Shown: in pieces, positions 46,279 through 57,741 of the stretch | Layout: every line of letters starts with the position of its first letter | Numbering within the stretch: position 1 is the first letter of the stretch | Assembly (NCBI GenBank): GCA_958496175.1 | Contig: OY292277.1 | Location: 2,728,001-2,792,000, forward strand | Length of the DNA: 64,000 bases | Direction: 5' to 3' | Source of the DNA: Sisyra terminalis | Taxonomy: Eukaryota > Arthropoda > Insecta > Neuroptera > Sisyridae | Program-made: the position numbers and the translations under genes | Notes under the pieces: model-generated | Seen by the model: only the letters and a program-made list of their open reading frames with translations | Database searches by the model: none | What the model was told of the DNA's origin: nothing

Positions 46279-48562
46279 TTATTTTACAGCAAATTAATTT
46301 TTGAAAAAATAATTTAACTTGTTTTAAATAAATTCTTACAAATTTAAAGGCTAAAATTTCAATTTTCTTGGAAAAAAAATTGGGAAAATTTAGTCTTGCC
46401 AACATTTCCCCCGTATAATAAAATTACGTGGTTAAATTCATGGCTTAAGACTACAAACCGGAATCGGTTGGAAAATTTGATTGTACATTCCACGAAGGAA
46501 GGTGGAAGATTTATCGAATCGAAATCGACGGAAGCTGAATCATTTTTCGTACGTGGTTCGGGGGGGGGGGGGGCTGAGATAACGCGTTCGTCTCGAGCTT
46601 TCCAGATTTGTGTCGAGGAAATGCAGCGCAATCGTTTGATAAAGCGATCGTTTGCGAATTCGTTGCGGAAAATTGGGCCACGTCAACCAACCATTGCACC
46701 CCTCCTCCCCCTCAATCTTTCAGGTTACATGAACTTGACATGAATAGGGTAAAATATTGAGAGAAAAAAAAAACACATAATGAGAAAAAACGGGTGATTT
46801 TCGTTGGACCTGATGGGGTAGTTACGATTGTTTGCAACCCTTTTTTTTCTGACAGGCAACTTTTCTCATCGTAATTAACGGAAAGAATAACCAGTTTTTT
46901 TTTTTTCTTCCTATTATATTTTTTTTTTTTTTTTTTTTAGGGGTTGTCTTTAGAATTTCGTTAATCTCATCCTCCCACCCCGATGGCGCCTCTTGAATTT
47001 TTCGCGCGCGCGAAAAATAATGATTTTGATATTTGGTTCGACGGGGGCGACGAAATGGCGCCTGAAAAACATCTGTCAGATTTTTCCTCTGGTTGACGGT
47101 CGGTGGAAGGGATGAGATTTAGAGTGGTGGGAAAAAAGGTTTTTAGTGGGTGAAAAGAAAATTTATTTATTTCATCCACTTTTATAAAGTTAAAACGGTC
47201 GATTTTTCATGGAGCTTTAATTCGATTTGGGTTCTACCACGAAAAAATTTTTACGACTGTCAGTCTTTTTTTTTTAATTAGAAATAAATTTTGGAAAAAG
47301 TTATTGTCAAGGGATGTATTCATGAGGGAATGTTGAACCGAAAGCCTTGAAATTTGATATCAATCATTGATTTTTTCAAATATTATTCATATCATTTCTT
47401 TTCATATTCACAATCTCGCCTGTATGGCACCTGAAAAGGGGGGGGGGGAAGATATTCGCGACCATTGCATCTCTTCCTACCCCTTTCTATGATTACAAAG
47501 TTTGTAAGAGGGCAAACTTTTTGTGCGAATATATATATACAAAAGTTGAAGAATGACTGTCATATCATTCAAATCGTAAGAGTTTATCTTGAAGTCTTCT
47601 GTTGCGGAAATCGATTGTTGCACTGCCATCTCACTCTCCCCATTGTGTACATCATTTGCAAACATTTTTCCCATCTCCGTCATGTCATCCCCGTACAATT
47701 TTAGTGGTCGATGCATCAATAAAAGCACCCACCACCGACAAACACTTTACCCGACCATTGTCGCCGTGTTTGCACAAATGCAAAGTGCAGTTTCGGTCGT
47801 GTCGTCCGTGCACATTTCACTGCACCCTTAAAAGTGTATCATTGGCCACACAAAAGTTGCAAGAGATAAATTTTTGGTGATGCAATGCAAACGATTGTTG
47901 CAGTTTTCTCGAACGTTGCGGAAAAAAGGATAAGCTGTCGATCAAACATAAATCCACAACTGCAAAGTAAATGCATCTGGAAAAAGGATACCAGCGAATT
48001 ACAAGCTCCACCGTTCATACATATGGGATGGCAAATATTCCGGTAGTGTGATACATTGAAGTGATAGGGGTTGGAAAGCTCAACGAAAGCTCAACGGCAC
48101 TAAATAACAAGACGCGCAAATAATGAAAACAACGTGAAACGAGTGGGCTTAAGCCGATCTCTCGGCGGCTTTCATTAGAGTGAGCTTCAAGTGTGCCGCA
48201 TCGGCTGGAATTTTTAAAAGCCTTTTTCAAACTTCATGTCCTTTACATCATTTTTTTTATTATTGTTGTTGGTGTTATTGTTGTCGCTACTGCTGTTACT
48301 GTTCTCATACATCAACATAATTAACCTGAATTCAATTCGAAGAGTAACGGTATAAAAAGGGATCTCACCTATTTCGATGAAAGAACATGATGAACCCCGA
48401 TAATAATCTGAATACACTTTTCCATTTGAAATTTTGTAAAACGAAATTTCAGGGAAAATCCTTAAATTTATACATCTCTTACAAGAGATTAAAGATTGAG
48501 ACCAAAAATTGGATTTGAATACTTGGACTTTTTTTTTAGTTGAAACTTGTAATTTGAATATG
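46279..48562. other. Gene-free stretch with islands at 46.39-47.18 and 47.44-48.23 kb
   Basis: Both islands have more G+C than their surroundings, with a G-run at 46560-46573, a CGCGCGCG word near 47004-47011 and T-tracts at 46899-46940. Frames up to 115 codons (46396-46743 plus) overlap others on both strands and show no known domain. At 48274-48304 trinucleotide-like TTGTTG/GTTATTG repeats occur. These islands are among the largest single-copy-looking blocks in the window. Confidence 0.45.
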
Positions 48563-48620
48563 TATTAGGGTGTTTTTTTTTTCGCTCCCATGCCGACATT
48601 TTGTTGGAATTTTTGTTGTT
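48563..48620 (+). mobile_element. Family E terminal fragment
   Basis: TATTAGGGTGTTTTTTTTTT, CGCTCCCATGCC and TTTTGTTGGAATTT match the outer end of E2. Only about 58 bases remain, next to a TA dinucleotide. Confidence 0.65.
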
Positions 48621-49308
48621 TTTCTTAACTTGGATTTTAAAACCATCACTATCTGTTCCAAAGATAACCAAATCAAATATTGTTTATGACTCATTATAAC
48701 TTTTCTATTTTTTCAAATTAAGATTATTTCACGCTTGCCAAGAATGTTTTTATAAGTATAAAATACATAAAAGTGCATATAAATGGGTATCCTTTATTTT
48801 TTTTTTTCGAATATTTGGACCTCATTCCCGCTTTTATCGGATAATGTTACCCTCTTATGTGTCATTTCCTATCTCTATACCATTCCAAAGTTCTTATATA
48901 AATCCCTCACCACATTCGATTTGGAGACACCGAATTAATTTTGCTTTAACAATTTTCAAAGTTCAAATGAAATAAAAATACTCACATTAAAATAAAAAAT
49001 TATTATTGTGGTTGATAATTGTTATTCGTGTGTGATGTTTGTACTTTTATGTACACATATGACTCGTTTATTTTGAAAGTGGCGTAAGTCCATTTCAAGG
49101 ACGGACAGTCTATATGGTGATTTTTCTTCTTGTAACTAGAACAAAGTATATTAATTATTTAACTGCAAACTTTTCAGAAATTACTGACTTTAGTTGTTAA
49201 CAAAAACGCCTATTATTCCCTCCTCCTTAGTATCTTATGTTCCTATAGTTAAAAATAATAACACTATAGGGATTGTTCTTATATAAAATGTTCTTATACA
49301 ATTTAAAA
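48621..49308. other. Gene-free A+T-rich stretch
   Basis: It includes, on the minus strand at 49026-49045, the 17-mer ACAAACATCACACACGA that also begins the T duplication at 32.5 kb. The sequence around it does not align well. No gene recognised. Confidence 0.45.
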
Positions 49309-49571
49309 ATTGTACCATAAACATCAATTTGAACAGAAGTTCAAACAAAAATATTTGTGACGTATTGCCCAGATACGTATTTCGATTGCCAAGCAATCCA
49401 AACTACTTGATGACCACTAAGGAAGATCGAAATACGTATCTGGGCAATACGTCACAATTTTTTTTGTTTGAACTTCCGTTCAAATTGATGTTTATGGTAT
49501 AACTTTTATGTATTATTATATTAAATTATACTACATAAATTGAACCACAATATATTCCATATATTGTATAC
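49309..49571. mobile_element. Foldback element C4, shortened
   Basis: Both arms are present with the hairpin region, but the centre is contracted: AAGGAAGATCGAAATACG lacks the stem-II hairpin sequence in the right arm. The outer left end is missing. The right end TATTGTATACAT abuts E2 directly. Confidence 0.8.
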
Positions 49572-49572
49572 A

Positions 49573-49960
49573 TATTAGGGTGTTTTTTTTTTGCGGGACA
49601 ATTTTTTTTTTGGCTCCCATGCCAAAATTTTGTTGGAAATACTTCAAAAAAAAACTCCCTGAAAGTTTGAGCTCTTAATATTAATATTAAGTACTCGCTC
49701 ACAGCGTGTGAATATTTTCCATTTAAAATAAACGTAAACTTTAATTTTTTTTTTAATTTTTATAGCTCACCATCATTTTATAGTATCGCCTCGCTTAAAG
49801 TCGCGATTTTTTTACAATTGTATGCTCTACAAAAGTACCAATTGCAGCAAAATCGAAATTTACACGGGCGAGGTAGTACGGGTCACTAAACCCAAATTTT
49901 TCATAGATTTCTCGTTTTTCTCTCAGTAACTCATGAATTACAAGACCTACAGAAAAAATG
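49573..49960 (+). mobile_element. Family E, single left arm (E2)
   Basis: TATTAGGGTG, GCCAAAATTTTGTTGGAAAT, GAGCTCTTAATATTAATATT, GCTCTACAAAAGTACC and GAGGTAGTACGGGTCACT match the left arm of E1, with many substitutions. The inverted partner is missing; sequence beyond about 49960 is different. It is inserted at a TA at the very end of C4. Confidence 0.8.
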
Positions 49961-50040
49961 GTCCTTCAGTGCTTTTTCTGTACATTTACAAAGGCCAGGA
50001 TGTTCTTCTTCCAAGAGTTTTTTTTTCTTTAATTCAACCC

Positions 50041-50450
50041 TAAATTTTTAGCTAAAGTAAGTGATATTGAAGAAGTTGTTACGCATGGCTTGGGTGAAAA
50101 ATAGTAACTTTCTCTTTTTTATAGATATTATAAGAGTTCTTGTGGTATTAAATTACGTTTGTAGCTTCTTATACCCAATATACCCATATTTCAAATGCGG
50201 TAATTTTATCTTCTAGTCTTTGGGTAAAAGTTCATACTTCCATTCCATATAAGACAATAGGGAGCACAAAGCTTTTAACCATTTTTAACCACAGTTCCAG
50301 ACATATAGTTCGATCCACAATGATTTTTTTTCTTCTTTGCGAAAATTCTTCTGGCTAGTTCAATGCAGCTATGTTTTTCCTGCACCATGCTGCACTTTTC
50401 GTTGATTAAACATCCAAGGTATTTGAAGTATTCTACTCTTTCTGTTAAAG
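50041..50450 (-). pseudogene. Non-LTR retrotransposon (LINE) reverse transcriptase remnant, 3' part
   Basis: Minus-strand translation gives recognisable blocks of the thumb and C-terminal side of a LINE reverse transcriptase: VEYFKYLGCLINEK (about 50440-50390, the conserved FKYLG block), then CIELARRIF (about 50368-50342), then, after a frameshift, VLPIVLYGMEV (about 50267-50233, the LLYG block) and RLEDKITAFEIW (about 50216-50181, the RLEAFEMW-type block). Stop codons and at least one frameshift interrupt it, so it is dead. The order and spacing match endonuclease/reverse-transcriptase LINEs common in insects; the clade cannot be named from this fragment. The upstream catalytic block lies in the adjoining tandem repeat. 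Expression is not expected. Confidence 0.8.
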
Positions 50451-51427
50451 TTTAAACAAGAGTAAAATTATCCATAACATTCGTAACATTATCCTAAACC
50501 TTGAAGGTCCTTTGCAATAAATGCAATGAGGACTAGGTGGTTAGCGTATCTGAAGTTGTTTATAAACTGGCTATTGATTGATTCGAGCTCTCATTTCCTC
50601 ATTAAATTCATAACTTTTTTCTCTGCCATAATATCATTTTTTTGTTGGAACTTAAAATTAGATTTTCTCACTTTAATTATGTCTTTTATCGATTAAAAAA
50701 TTTTTAAAAAATATGTACATATGTTCTATTGGAAAAGAGTGTTTTTCCTGCACCATGCTGCTTTCTGTTAAGGTTTAGATAAGAGTTAACATTACCCTAA
50801 AGCATTATCCTTAATATTCTTAACATTATTCTAAACCTTGAAGGTCCTGCACAGATGCAATGAGGACTGTGTCCTTAGTGTATCAGATATTGTTTATAAG
50901 CTGGCCATTGATTGTTTCGAGCTCTCATTTCCTTATTAAATTCATAACTTTTTTCTATACCATAATATAATTTTTTTGTTGGAACTTAAAATTAGATTTT
51001 CTCACTTTAGTTATGTCCTTTATCAATTAAAAAAATTTAAAAAAAAATCTACAAATGTTCTATAGGAACAGAGTGTTTTTCCTGCACCATGCTGCACTTT
51101 TCGTTGATAAAACATCCAAGATATTGGTTTAGACAAGGATTAATATTATCCTAAAGTATTATCCTTAATATCCTTAACATTATCCTAAACCTTGAAGGTT
51201 CTTTGCAATAAATGCAATAAGGACTAGGTCGATAGCGTATCTGAAGTTATTTATAAACTGGCTATTGATTGATTCGAGCTTTCATTTCCTTATTAAAATC
51301 AAAACTATTTTTCTACCATAATATAACTTTTTTGGAACATAAAATTTGCTTTTTCTCACTTTAATTATGCCCTTTATCGATTAAAAATTTTTTAAAAAAA
51401 TCTAGAAATGTTCTATTGAAAAAGATT
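50371..51427 (-). repeat. Threefold tandem repeat of a LINE RT catalytic-box segment
   Basis: The word TTTTTCCTGCACCATGCTGC starts near 50374, 50742 and 51077, defining units of 368, about 335 and about 354 bases. On the minus strand each unit contains the region around the RT catalytic box. Copy 1 reads FINNFRYANHLVLIA (YANH at 50548-50537), copy 2 reads YTKDTVLIA (50882-50862) and copy 3 reads FRYAIDLVLIA (YAID at 51239-51228). The family motif is YADD followed by TVLIA, so none keeps both catalytic aspartates. Units also share a noncoding A+T-rich tail. The gene piece was duplicated in tandem after or during decay. Confidence 0.8.
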
Positions 51428-53886
51428 AGCTAAATTTGGAAATAGACTGTATTGGTAAGTTTTTGGGAAGTAAATTGATTTGTGTTAATAATTGAGGCAA
51501 TATTACAATTTGTATGCTAAAAAATATTTCGTTGAAGTTAGGGAGTTGGTAGTCCTGCAATGGGAAAAGTTGAACAAAATTTTGGGGATTTTTTTCGGAA
51601 GTCTTTTAATTATTAATGGACAAAAATTTTGTAGTAAATATAACGAAATATACGCAAAGAGTATCATATAATAAGTGCAAAACTTTTCCACGAGAGTACA
51701 TCAAAGATTAGTCCCGAAACTTTAACTGATTCCCGGTAAAGCTTTTCAGAATTTTCGAAACTATAAATTAATGCTAAAAGAATACAAATTATTAGAATAC
51801 AAATACGCTTAGAATACAAATATTTCGTGGATTTACCTCAAAAATTTCCATAAAACTTTGAAAAGAAGATTTTTTAGATTCACAACTATCTAAAAATTCA
51901 AAAATTTAAAAATCGTAGCCCTTTGAAAAACGATTTTAATCAATGGCAACGATTTTATCTTAAGTGGATACTAAAATTTTCTTGGGAATTTCTTTTAAGG
52001 GAATTAATTCCTAGAACTATTAAAAGCAAAAAGGACATACCAAATTTACAAGGAATACCTCAGGAAATATCCTTTTTAAACGGAACCGATAGATGCCAAA
52101 TATAAATTAAGGACAAGCAAAAACTATTGGAACAAAATATATTCTGATTTAATCATTTTTAACATTGTTTTCCTAAAAATAAAATTCTATTAAATTTTCT
52201 TGAAGATTTTTTCAGTTTATGCAGTTTTCTGCATATCAATCAATTAAAAATGTGTTATTTCCAGTAGGTCAATTCAATTGTCCACATTGCAATAATCGAT
52301 TAAAAAAAAAAGAGATCAAATTCCTAATGGCAATTTACATGTAATAATTGAATCAATTGAGGTCCAACTTAATTATACTCCTATCTTCACACGAGTTTCC
52401 CACATTTCTCAATAAAAATTTTTTATGTTACAACTATTGCAAAAAAAATTCAATTTAAATCAATTTAAATTTTATAATTGGATTTACTAAACAAAAAAAA
52501 AATATTTCCAGTGAAACAAGTTAAAGATCATAAAAAATTTTGCAAATTGAATGCAATTTGAAGATGCACTGATTTTTCATACGTAGTTGGACTGTTTATT
52601 GACCCCCGCAGTTGTTTTTTTGATTTCCTAACTCAATATACGTAGTGCATGCCGGGTCATTTCCATCGATAAAAAAGAGTTTTTCCGGGTCGTTAAGTTC
52701 CGTGTTTTCATGGAAAATGTTTCCATCAAGTGTTTTTTTATGGTTAAATGAAAACACATAAGTGGTGCCTTGAAATTTGTGCGGATAAATTGCGAAAATT
52801 TGGACGACCAAAATGGCAAGATGGTGGAAATGTCAAGGTAGAGTGACTTGTTTTTTTTTTTTGGGTTACTTTTGTAAAGTTAAGTTATTTTGCAAAGAAA
52901 ACATTAAGTTTTCTTTACAATGAATGTGGTTGATAGAACTATAATTTTATTTTCCTTTAAATGACCCAAAAATTAGATCATGGAGATCCATTTACATTGC
53001 ATAGATTAACCATTGAAATTTACATGGAATTTTTCGGAAATGCATGCGTTTTCCGCCATTACATCATATAGGAACTTATTGATATCATTCAAATATTATA
53101 ATGGTTGATAAAGTAGTACTCGTAATATCGTAAAATCCAAGTTTTCACTCAATAAAACTAGCCAGTTATTTAAATACAATTTTCGTAGGATTTTATTTAA
53201 TTGTAAGGATTGCCAATTACTTTTAATGATTTATTGTTGCCTTATCACAAATAAGACCAACTTGAATGGCAATAGGATTCTTAATTATCTGATAAACCAA
53301 AAAATAAATCGTTGATCGACAGGAGATTTCAATGCTACGTTAATTGCTGGTAGTGTACACATCTCGACCCCCCATTGAGTATATTTGAGACTTACGTTTT
53401 ATTTTTTCATTCAATTTACTGCCAAATACAAATTTGGTATGATTTAATGAATTAGTTACCTGCAAATTCGTTTGCGTGACTCATTTTTATTAAGAAGAAA
53501 TGAATGAGTTTTAAATGCACTTTTTAAACAGAAATTGTTATTTTGTTATAAAAAGATGTTATTTCTTTAATGATTATATATCCTGAAGGAATTTTAAGGA
53601 TTATATTTTTTCCATTTTTTTTTTGACAATCGATGGGAAATCGTTTGTAGAGGTTAATGAAAGAAATCTTTGAGCTTATAACAAAATAGTTTAGTAATAA
53701 TTAATTGAATTCGAAAAATTAATTATTTAGTCATTGATATGGTAAAAATGTTAAGAAAATAAGGTTTTTTGCCACACATAATAACAAAAATGCAGGAAAA
53801 TTTAGAAAACAAATGTTTAAAAAAAAAATTAAAGAAAACTCAACAAAATTTCTCCCTCCAACCATTTATGAAATTATATCTTTTCC
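51428..53886. other. Mostly gene-free A+T-rich stretch
   Basis: Little structure is visible apart from the protein-like frame at 52596-52811 noted separately and T/A-tracts. No terminal repeats or tandem units were recognised. Confidence 0.5.
52596..52811 (-). CDS. Weak candidate exon, unknown protein
   Basis: A 71-codon minus frame whose translation is unusually varied for this window, with a D/N/E-rich middle (HENTELNDPEKLFF then IDGNDPACTTYIELG) and an end in CGGQ. Its stop TAA lies within an AATAAA word (52599-52594), which could serve as a polyadenylation signal. No ATG starts it, no good splice acceptor with a pyrimidine tract was found upstream, and I do not recognise the family. Another frame on the same strand is also open. 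It may be a terminal exon, a decayed gene piece, or chance. Confidence 0.18.
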   Translation of the reverse strand: MVVQIFAIYPHKFQGTTYVFSFNHKKTLDGNIFHENTELNDPEKLFFIDGNDPACTTYIELGNQKNNCGGQ

Positions 53887-53890
53887 TTAA

Positions 53891-54608
53891 GGGTGGATCA
53901 CCGTCAGAAAAAAAAAATTTCGATTTTTTTTTCCATAAATGTCTTCTTATAACGTTCAAGAATAACGTGTTAAAAGGATTAGAATTGCTGACTAATGTAT
54001 TTTAACTGATAAAAATTGAATAAATTGATAATGACATAAAAAATATCTTAAAAAAAACTTTAAATGCGTTTTTCTTGAAATCAACTTTTTAAAACTGGGA
54101 GACAAGATTTCTCAGAAACTATCCGACGGATTGACTTGAAACTGGAGAGTGTTATAGTTCAACACGTCTTCTGGGTACTGAACCTCTGAAATGGGTCAAA
54201 CCTCCCCCCGCCTTCAAAGTGAGAGAGGGGGAAAGGTCCAAAAAAAGGTCGTTTTTTTTAACTTTTTTGTTCAAAGTCGCGCCATTTTGTGAATTTTCAA
54301 CTTTTTTTCGGATTTTCGAGGTTCAGTACCAAGAAGACGCATTACCAAAACCTACATTCTTTGGAAAATCATGATCCGACTTCCGGTTTTCGAGAAAACT
54401 TGTCTCCCCTTGTTTGTCTCCTCATTTTTGAGGACCCTTTTTCATAGCGCTCTAAAAAGGGGAGGGGGGGGCATATCGGGGCAAATAAAAAAAAATATAG
54501 CTCAAAACTTCAACTTTAACATGTCGAAGACCGTTTTTTAATATCTCTTAAAAAATAAAATGGCGGCAGTTTTAAAAAAGTCATTTTTTTTACGACGGTG
54601 ATCCACCT
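53891..54608 (-). mobile_element. TTAA-flanked MITE I2, 718 bp
   Basis: Ends GGGTGGATCACCGTCAGAA and GACGGTGATCCACCT lie between TTAA duplications (53887-53890 and 54609-54612). Interior landmarks of I1 are present in reverse complement, for example GATCCGACTTCCGGTTT and GAAACTATCCGACGGATTG. It agrees with I1 and I3 at about 85-90%. No coding capacity. Confidence 0.85.
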
Positions 54609-54781
54609 TTAAATTGTATTTTCACGAAATTTTCCAAAACAACAGAATTCAAGACATAATTAAAGAGTCTTTTCAATCAAATATTTTCATCGTTTGTGAA
54701 ATTCATTTTTTCCCATTAATAAGCTTGTGAAATAAAAGTATGTGGAATATATGATTACGTCAAAATTAGATTTTTTCGCTT

Positions 54782-55115
54782 TACTGTGTATACAATATAT
54801 AGAATATATTGCGGTCCAATTTATGTAGTATAACTTAATAAAATATTATATAAAAAACATACCATAAACCTGTGACGTTTTGCCCAGATACGTATTTCGA
54901 TTGCCAAGCAATCTTCACAAAGCAGTTACGGAGTGATTCAAAACCACGTGATGACCACTGAGGAAGATTACTTGGCAATCGAAATACGTATATGGGCAAT
55001 ACGTCACAAATATTTTTGTTTGAACTTCTGTTCTAATTTATGTTTATGGTATGTTTTTTTTTAATTAAACTATACTACATAAATTGGACCGCAATATATT
55101 CTATATATTGTATAC
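54782..55115. mobile_element. Foldback element C5
   Basis: Ends GTGTATACAATATATAGAAT and TATTCTATATATTGTATAC bracket two arms. The right arm keeps CTGAGGAAGATTAC, GGCAATCGAAATACGTA and ATACGTCA, with one change in the stem (ATTAC for ATTGC). The left arm lacks part of the sequence between CATACCATAAAC and TGACGTTTTGCCC. No coding frame. Confidence 0.85.
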
Positions 55116-57741
55116 ATAATATGATTATTTAAAAATATTTTCCACACTTTTCGACTCAGAAAATTCTCCAAGTTAACGAAAATGATAAAGGTTTTTGGGA
55201 TTTTTTTTAAAGTTACATTTTTTCATTGTATAAGATTTTTTGTTAAAAAAATTAAAAAAAAAGGATTTTTTAGAGTGGGGGTAGGTTAATCAATGGACAA
55301 TTTTTATCACTTAATAGTTATCAAATAAATCCTCTTGAATTTCCAAAAATACTTCCACAATTTAAAAGTCTTCCATATGAGTTTCGGTTTCGAGGAAGAC
55401 AAAATCCTGTTTAATGAGGGGGGAGGGTGAAACAATGTGTATCTTTATCAGATTTTTTTTCACAGAAAAACCTATAAATTTCCTCAATTTTCCGTTGGAA
55501 AAAATTGTATTTTCCCTTGTCTAATGACTCAATCAGTGTAATGTTTGTTAACAAACGAAAAAATCAAGGTGATTTAATTAAGGGTCGAACACAATGGCGA
55601 AAGTAGCAAGCAAAAAAAAAAAAGCATGGGGTAGGGGCAAAAGAGAAAAACAGAAGTGTTAGTTTCATTTTTAAACGAAACAATTTAGACGAGAGACGAC
55701 AACGTTATCGCATAGAACCCAATTAACTAAAACATTATGCAAATTAATTGCGCAACATCTGCTTACGTGGATCCATCTATATGTACGATACACTAAATAT
55801 ACATGTAAGCATCTCTCTCGCTCTTTCTCTATCAATATCTCACAGTATTTGTGTCTCGTCTGGTGCAATTTGCATACTAAAAACTTTTCCGATTCAACTG
55901 AAAGAAATGACATTGTTTAGTTCAAACTTTATGCATAAACTATCCAATCGATAAGCCAACACGTTACCACTGGTTTATGCATCAATTTACCAACAAAAAA
56001 AAAAAAAAAAAAAAACTTCCCTCAAGAAAATACAAACGAAATTAAAAGGTCGATGAGGGTTGCAAATTAAATTTTTGCACCGCCAAAAACGACCGAACGA
56101 CCGATGTAATCTCGATCAATATTTGCGTGAAAAACATTTGTTGGAGGAATGTGTAAGGGATGAAATTAGGGGGTGGAACATGTCCGGTGTGTAATGGTTT
56201 CAATCTACAACGGGTCGGTTTCCGTTTCGTTTTACTGTAGAGAGACAAAAATTCATTGCGATTAGAATGGAATGTGTTGGCGTTGGGCAACTTTAAGTGG
56301 GACCGCGGGGGTGAGGGTGAGGAGGTTAAATATGGGGTTGACGAAATGAAAAAAGTTTTATTGTCGAAAATAAACAGTAAAACCTCTGAAAACTTATCGT
56401 CCTTTTAACCAGAGCGAATAACTCACTGACCAAATCCTCAAAGCCAATGAATACCATCATGGAGGAGTTTGTCGACGATTTTGTCTTCAAAACCTGAATA
56501 TAATAGGAAGGGGTTGTATGATCGTTGGTAATCCTGGTAGAGGTTTAATTTCTGTAGAATTTTTCTTTAGGACCAATTCAAAAATTTCGATCAAAACTTG
56601 ATCGAGTTTGCTTCAAAATTAATATTTATCCTTTGAAAATCAACCCCCAAATTTTATCTAGATCTTTGCTATAGATGCTAGATTTACAGTTTTTTTTCTA
56701 TCCCTTTTCTTCCCTCCCCCCTGCATTTTTCAAAGCTTCAAAACCGGTGTTTTTATTTTTTTTTTGTAGAAAGTTATTGAAAATTTTCGTAAACTTTCAC
56801 TATCCCCTAACGTTTAATTTTAAGTAGCTAATGCAGTGATTTTCTGTGGAAATCCTCAAAAATCGATTCCTGATACTTTTACAAAATGTACCCTTATATA
56901 TTTAATGATGGACAAAATGGTTTCAGCCAATATTAAATATCTGTGATGTATCTAAATATAAGATAGGAGTATATGTTTTAAATGTGGCCCTTAATCACAA
57001 AGATTGGAAACCTTTGTTCTAGAAGAACCACTTGATCCACCTCTCCCATCCCCAAGGGCTTGAAAATCTTAAAGTTTTTAAGACAATTACTCCAGAAGTT
57101 CTTAAAATGATTATTATAGAGAAAAGAAATTGGATCACTTATGGATTTCTAGAACCATCCAGAAATGATAAGCATTGCTCTAAAAAGCATCTTTGATAAC
57201 AATTAAAGCCCAAGAATAAGTCTCAAGCTTCAGCTTTAAATAAATTTTTCATTGTTCATTAGTATATAATGTTGCTGACTTTAAAGTTATAATAAATAAA
57301 ATGTATATAAGGATACCCAATTGAAGAGCCAAAAAAAATCGCTATAAACAATTGCAACCGGGTATGTTTTCCAACGGGTAACTTCTGCTATTATTTATAA
57401 AATATTAACCAAGCCAACTATGCAAGATAATTGAAGTGTTCTATTTTTTTTTAAATAAATATTAGAGGATTGATGGATCATAAAAAATCAACTGCAATAT
57501 TAGCTTGCGACGTTTTACTATATTTGCTTCTTCAGGCTACAAAAACAATGGTAACTTTTACGTTTGCAAAATTTTAAAATTAATTTCTCGTTATCTTACA
57601 ACGAATAATGTTTTTTTTTTCTAAATCTCAATCATTTTATTTTTGAAGTTTTAACTGAACTATAAAGTATTGAATTAAATTACTAAATATAATAGTAGGA
57701 AAATATTGGTATATGCATACGGGCAAAGACAGAAAATAAAG
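55116..57741. other. Gene-free stretch, island at 55.68-56.33 kb
   Basis: The island has more G+C, short overlapping frames, and a 21-base poly-A at 55995-56015 inside it. The rest is A+T-rich. At 56827-57012 the words CAGTGATTTTCTGTGG and GATTGGAAACCTTTG resemble hAT ends, but their flanks do not match, so no element is called. A single hairpin-type motif lies at 57508-57537. Confidence 0.45.
57508..57537 (-). other. Isolated, decayed CTGAAGAAG...AAAACGTCG motif
   Basis: Minus strand reads CCTGAAGAAGC, ten bases, then AAAACGTCG. It has the spacing of the CTGANGAA-stem-GAAAC motifs of families A-C, but the stem is only weakly paired and the GAAAC box is AAAAC. It probably comes from a fourth, otherwise unrecognised foldback family. 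Confidence 0.4.

Noticed and set aside
56827..57012. Possible hAT MITE with CAGTG and CCTTTG ends
   Set aside because: The end words are only loosely paired and the flanking octamers AGCTAATG and TTCTAGAA do not agree.
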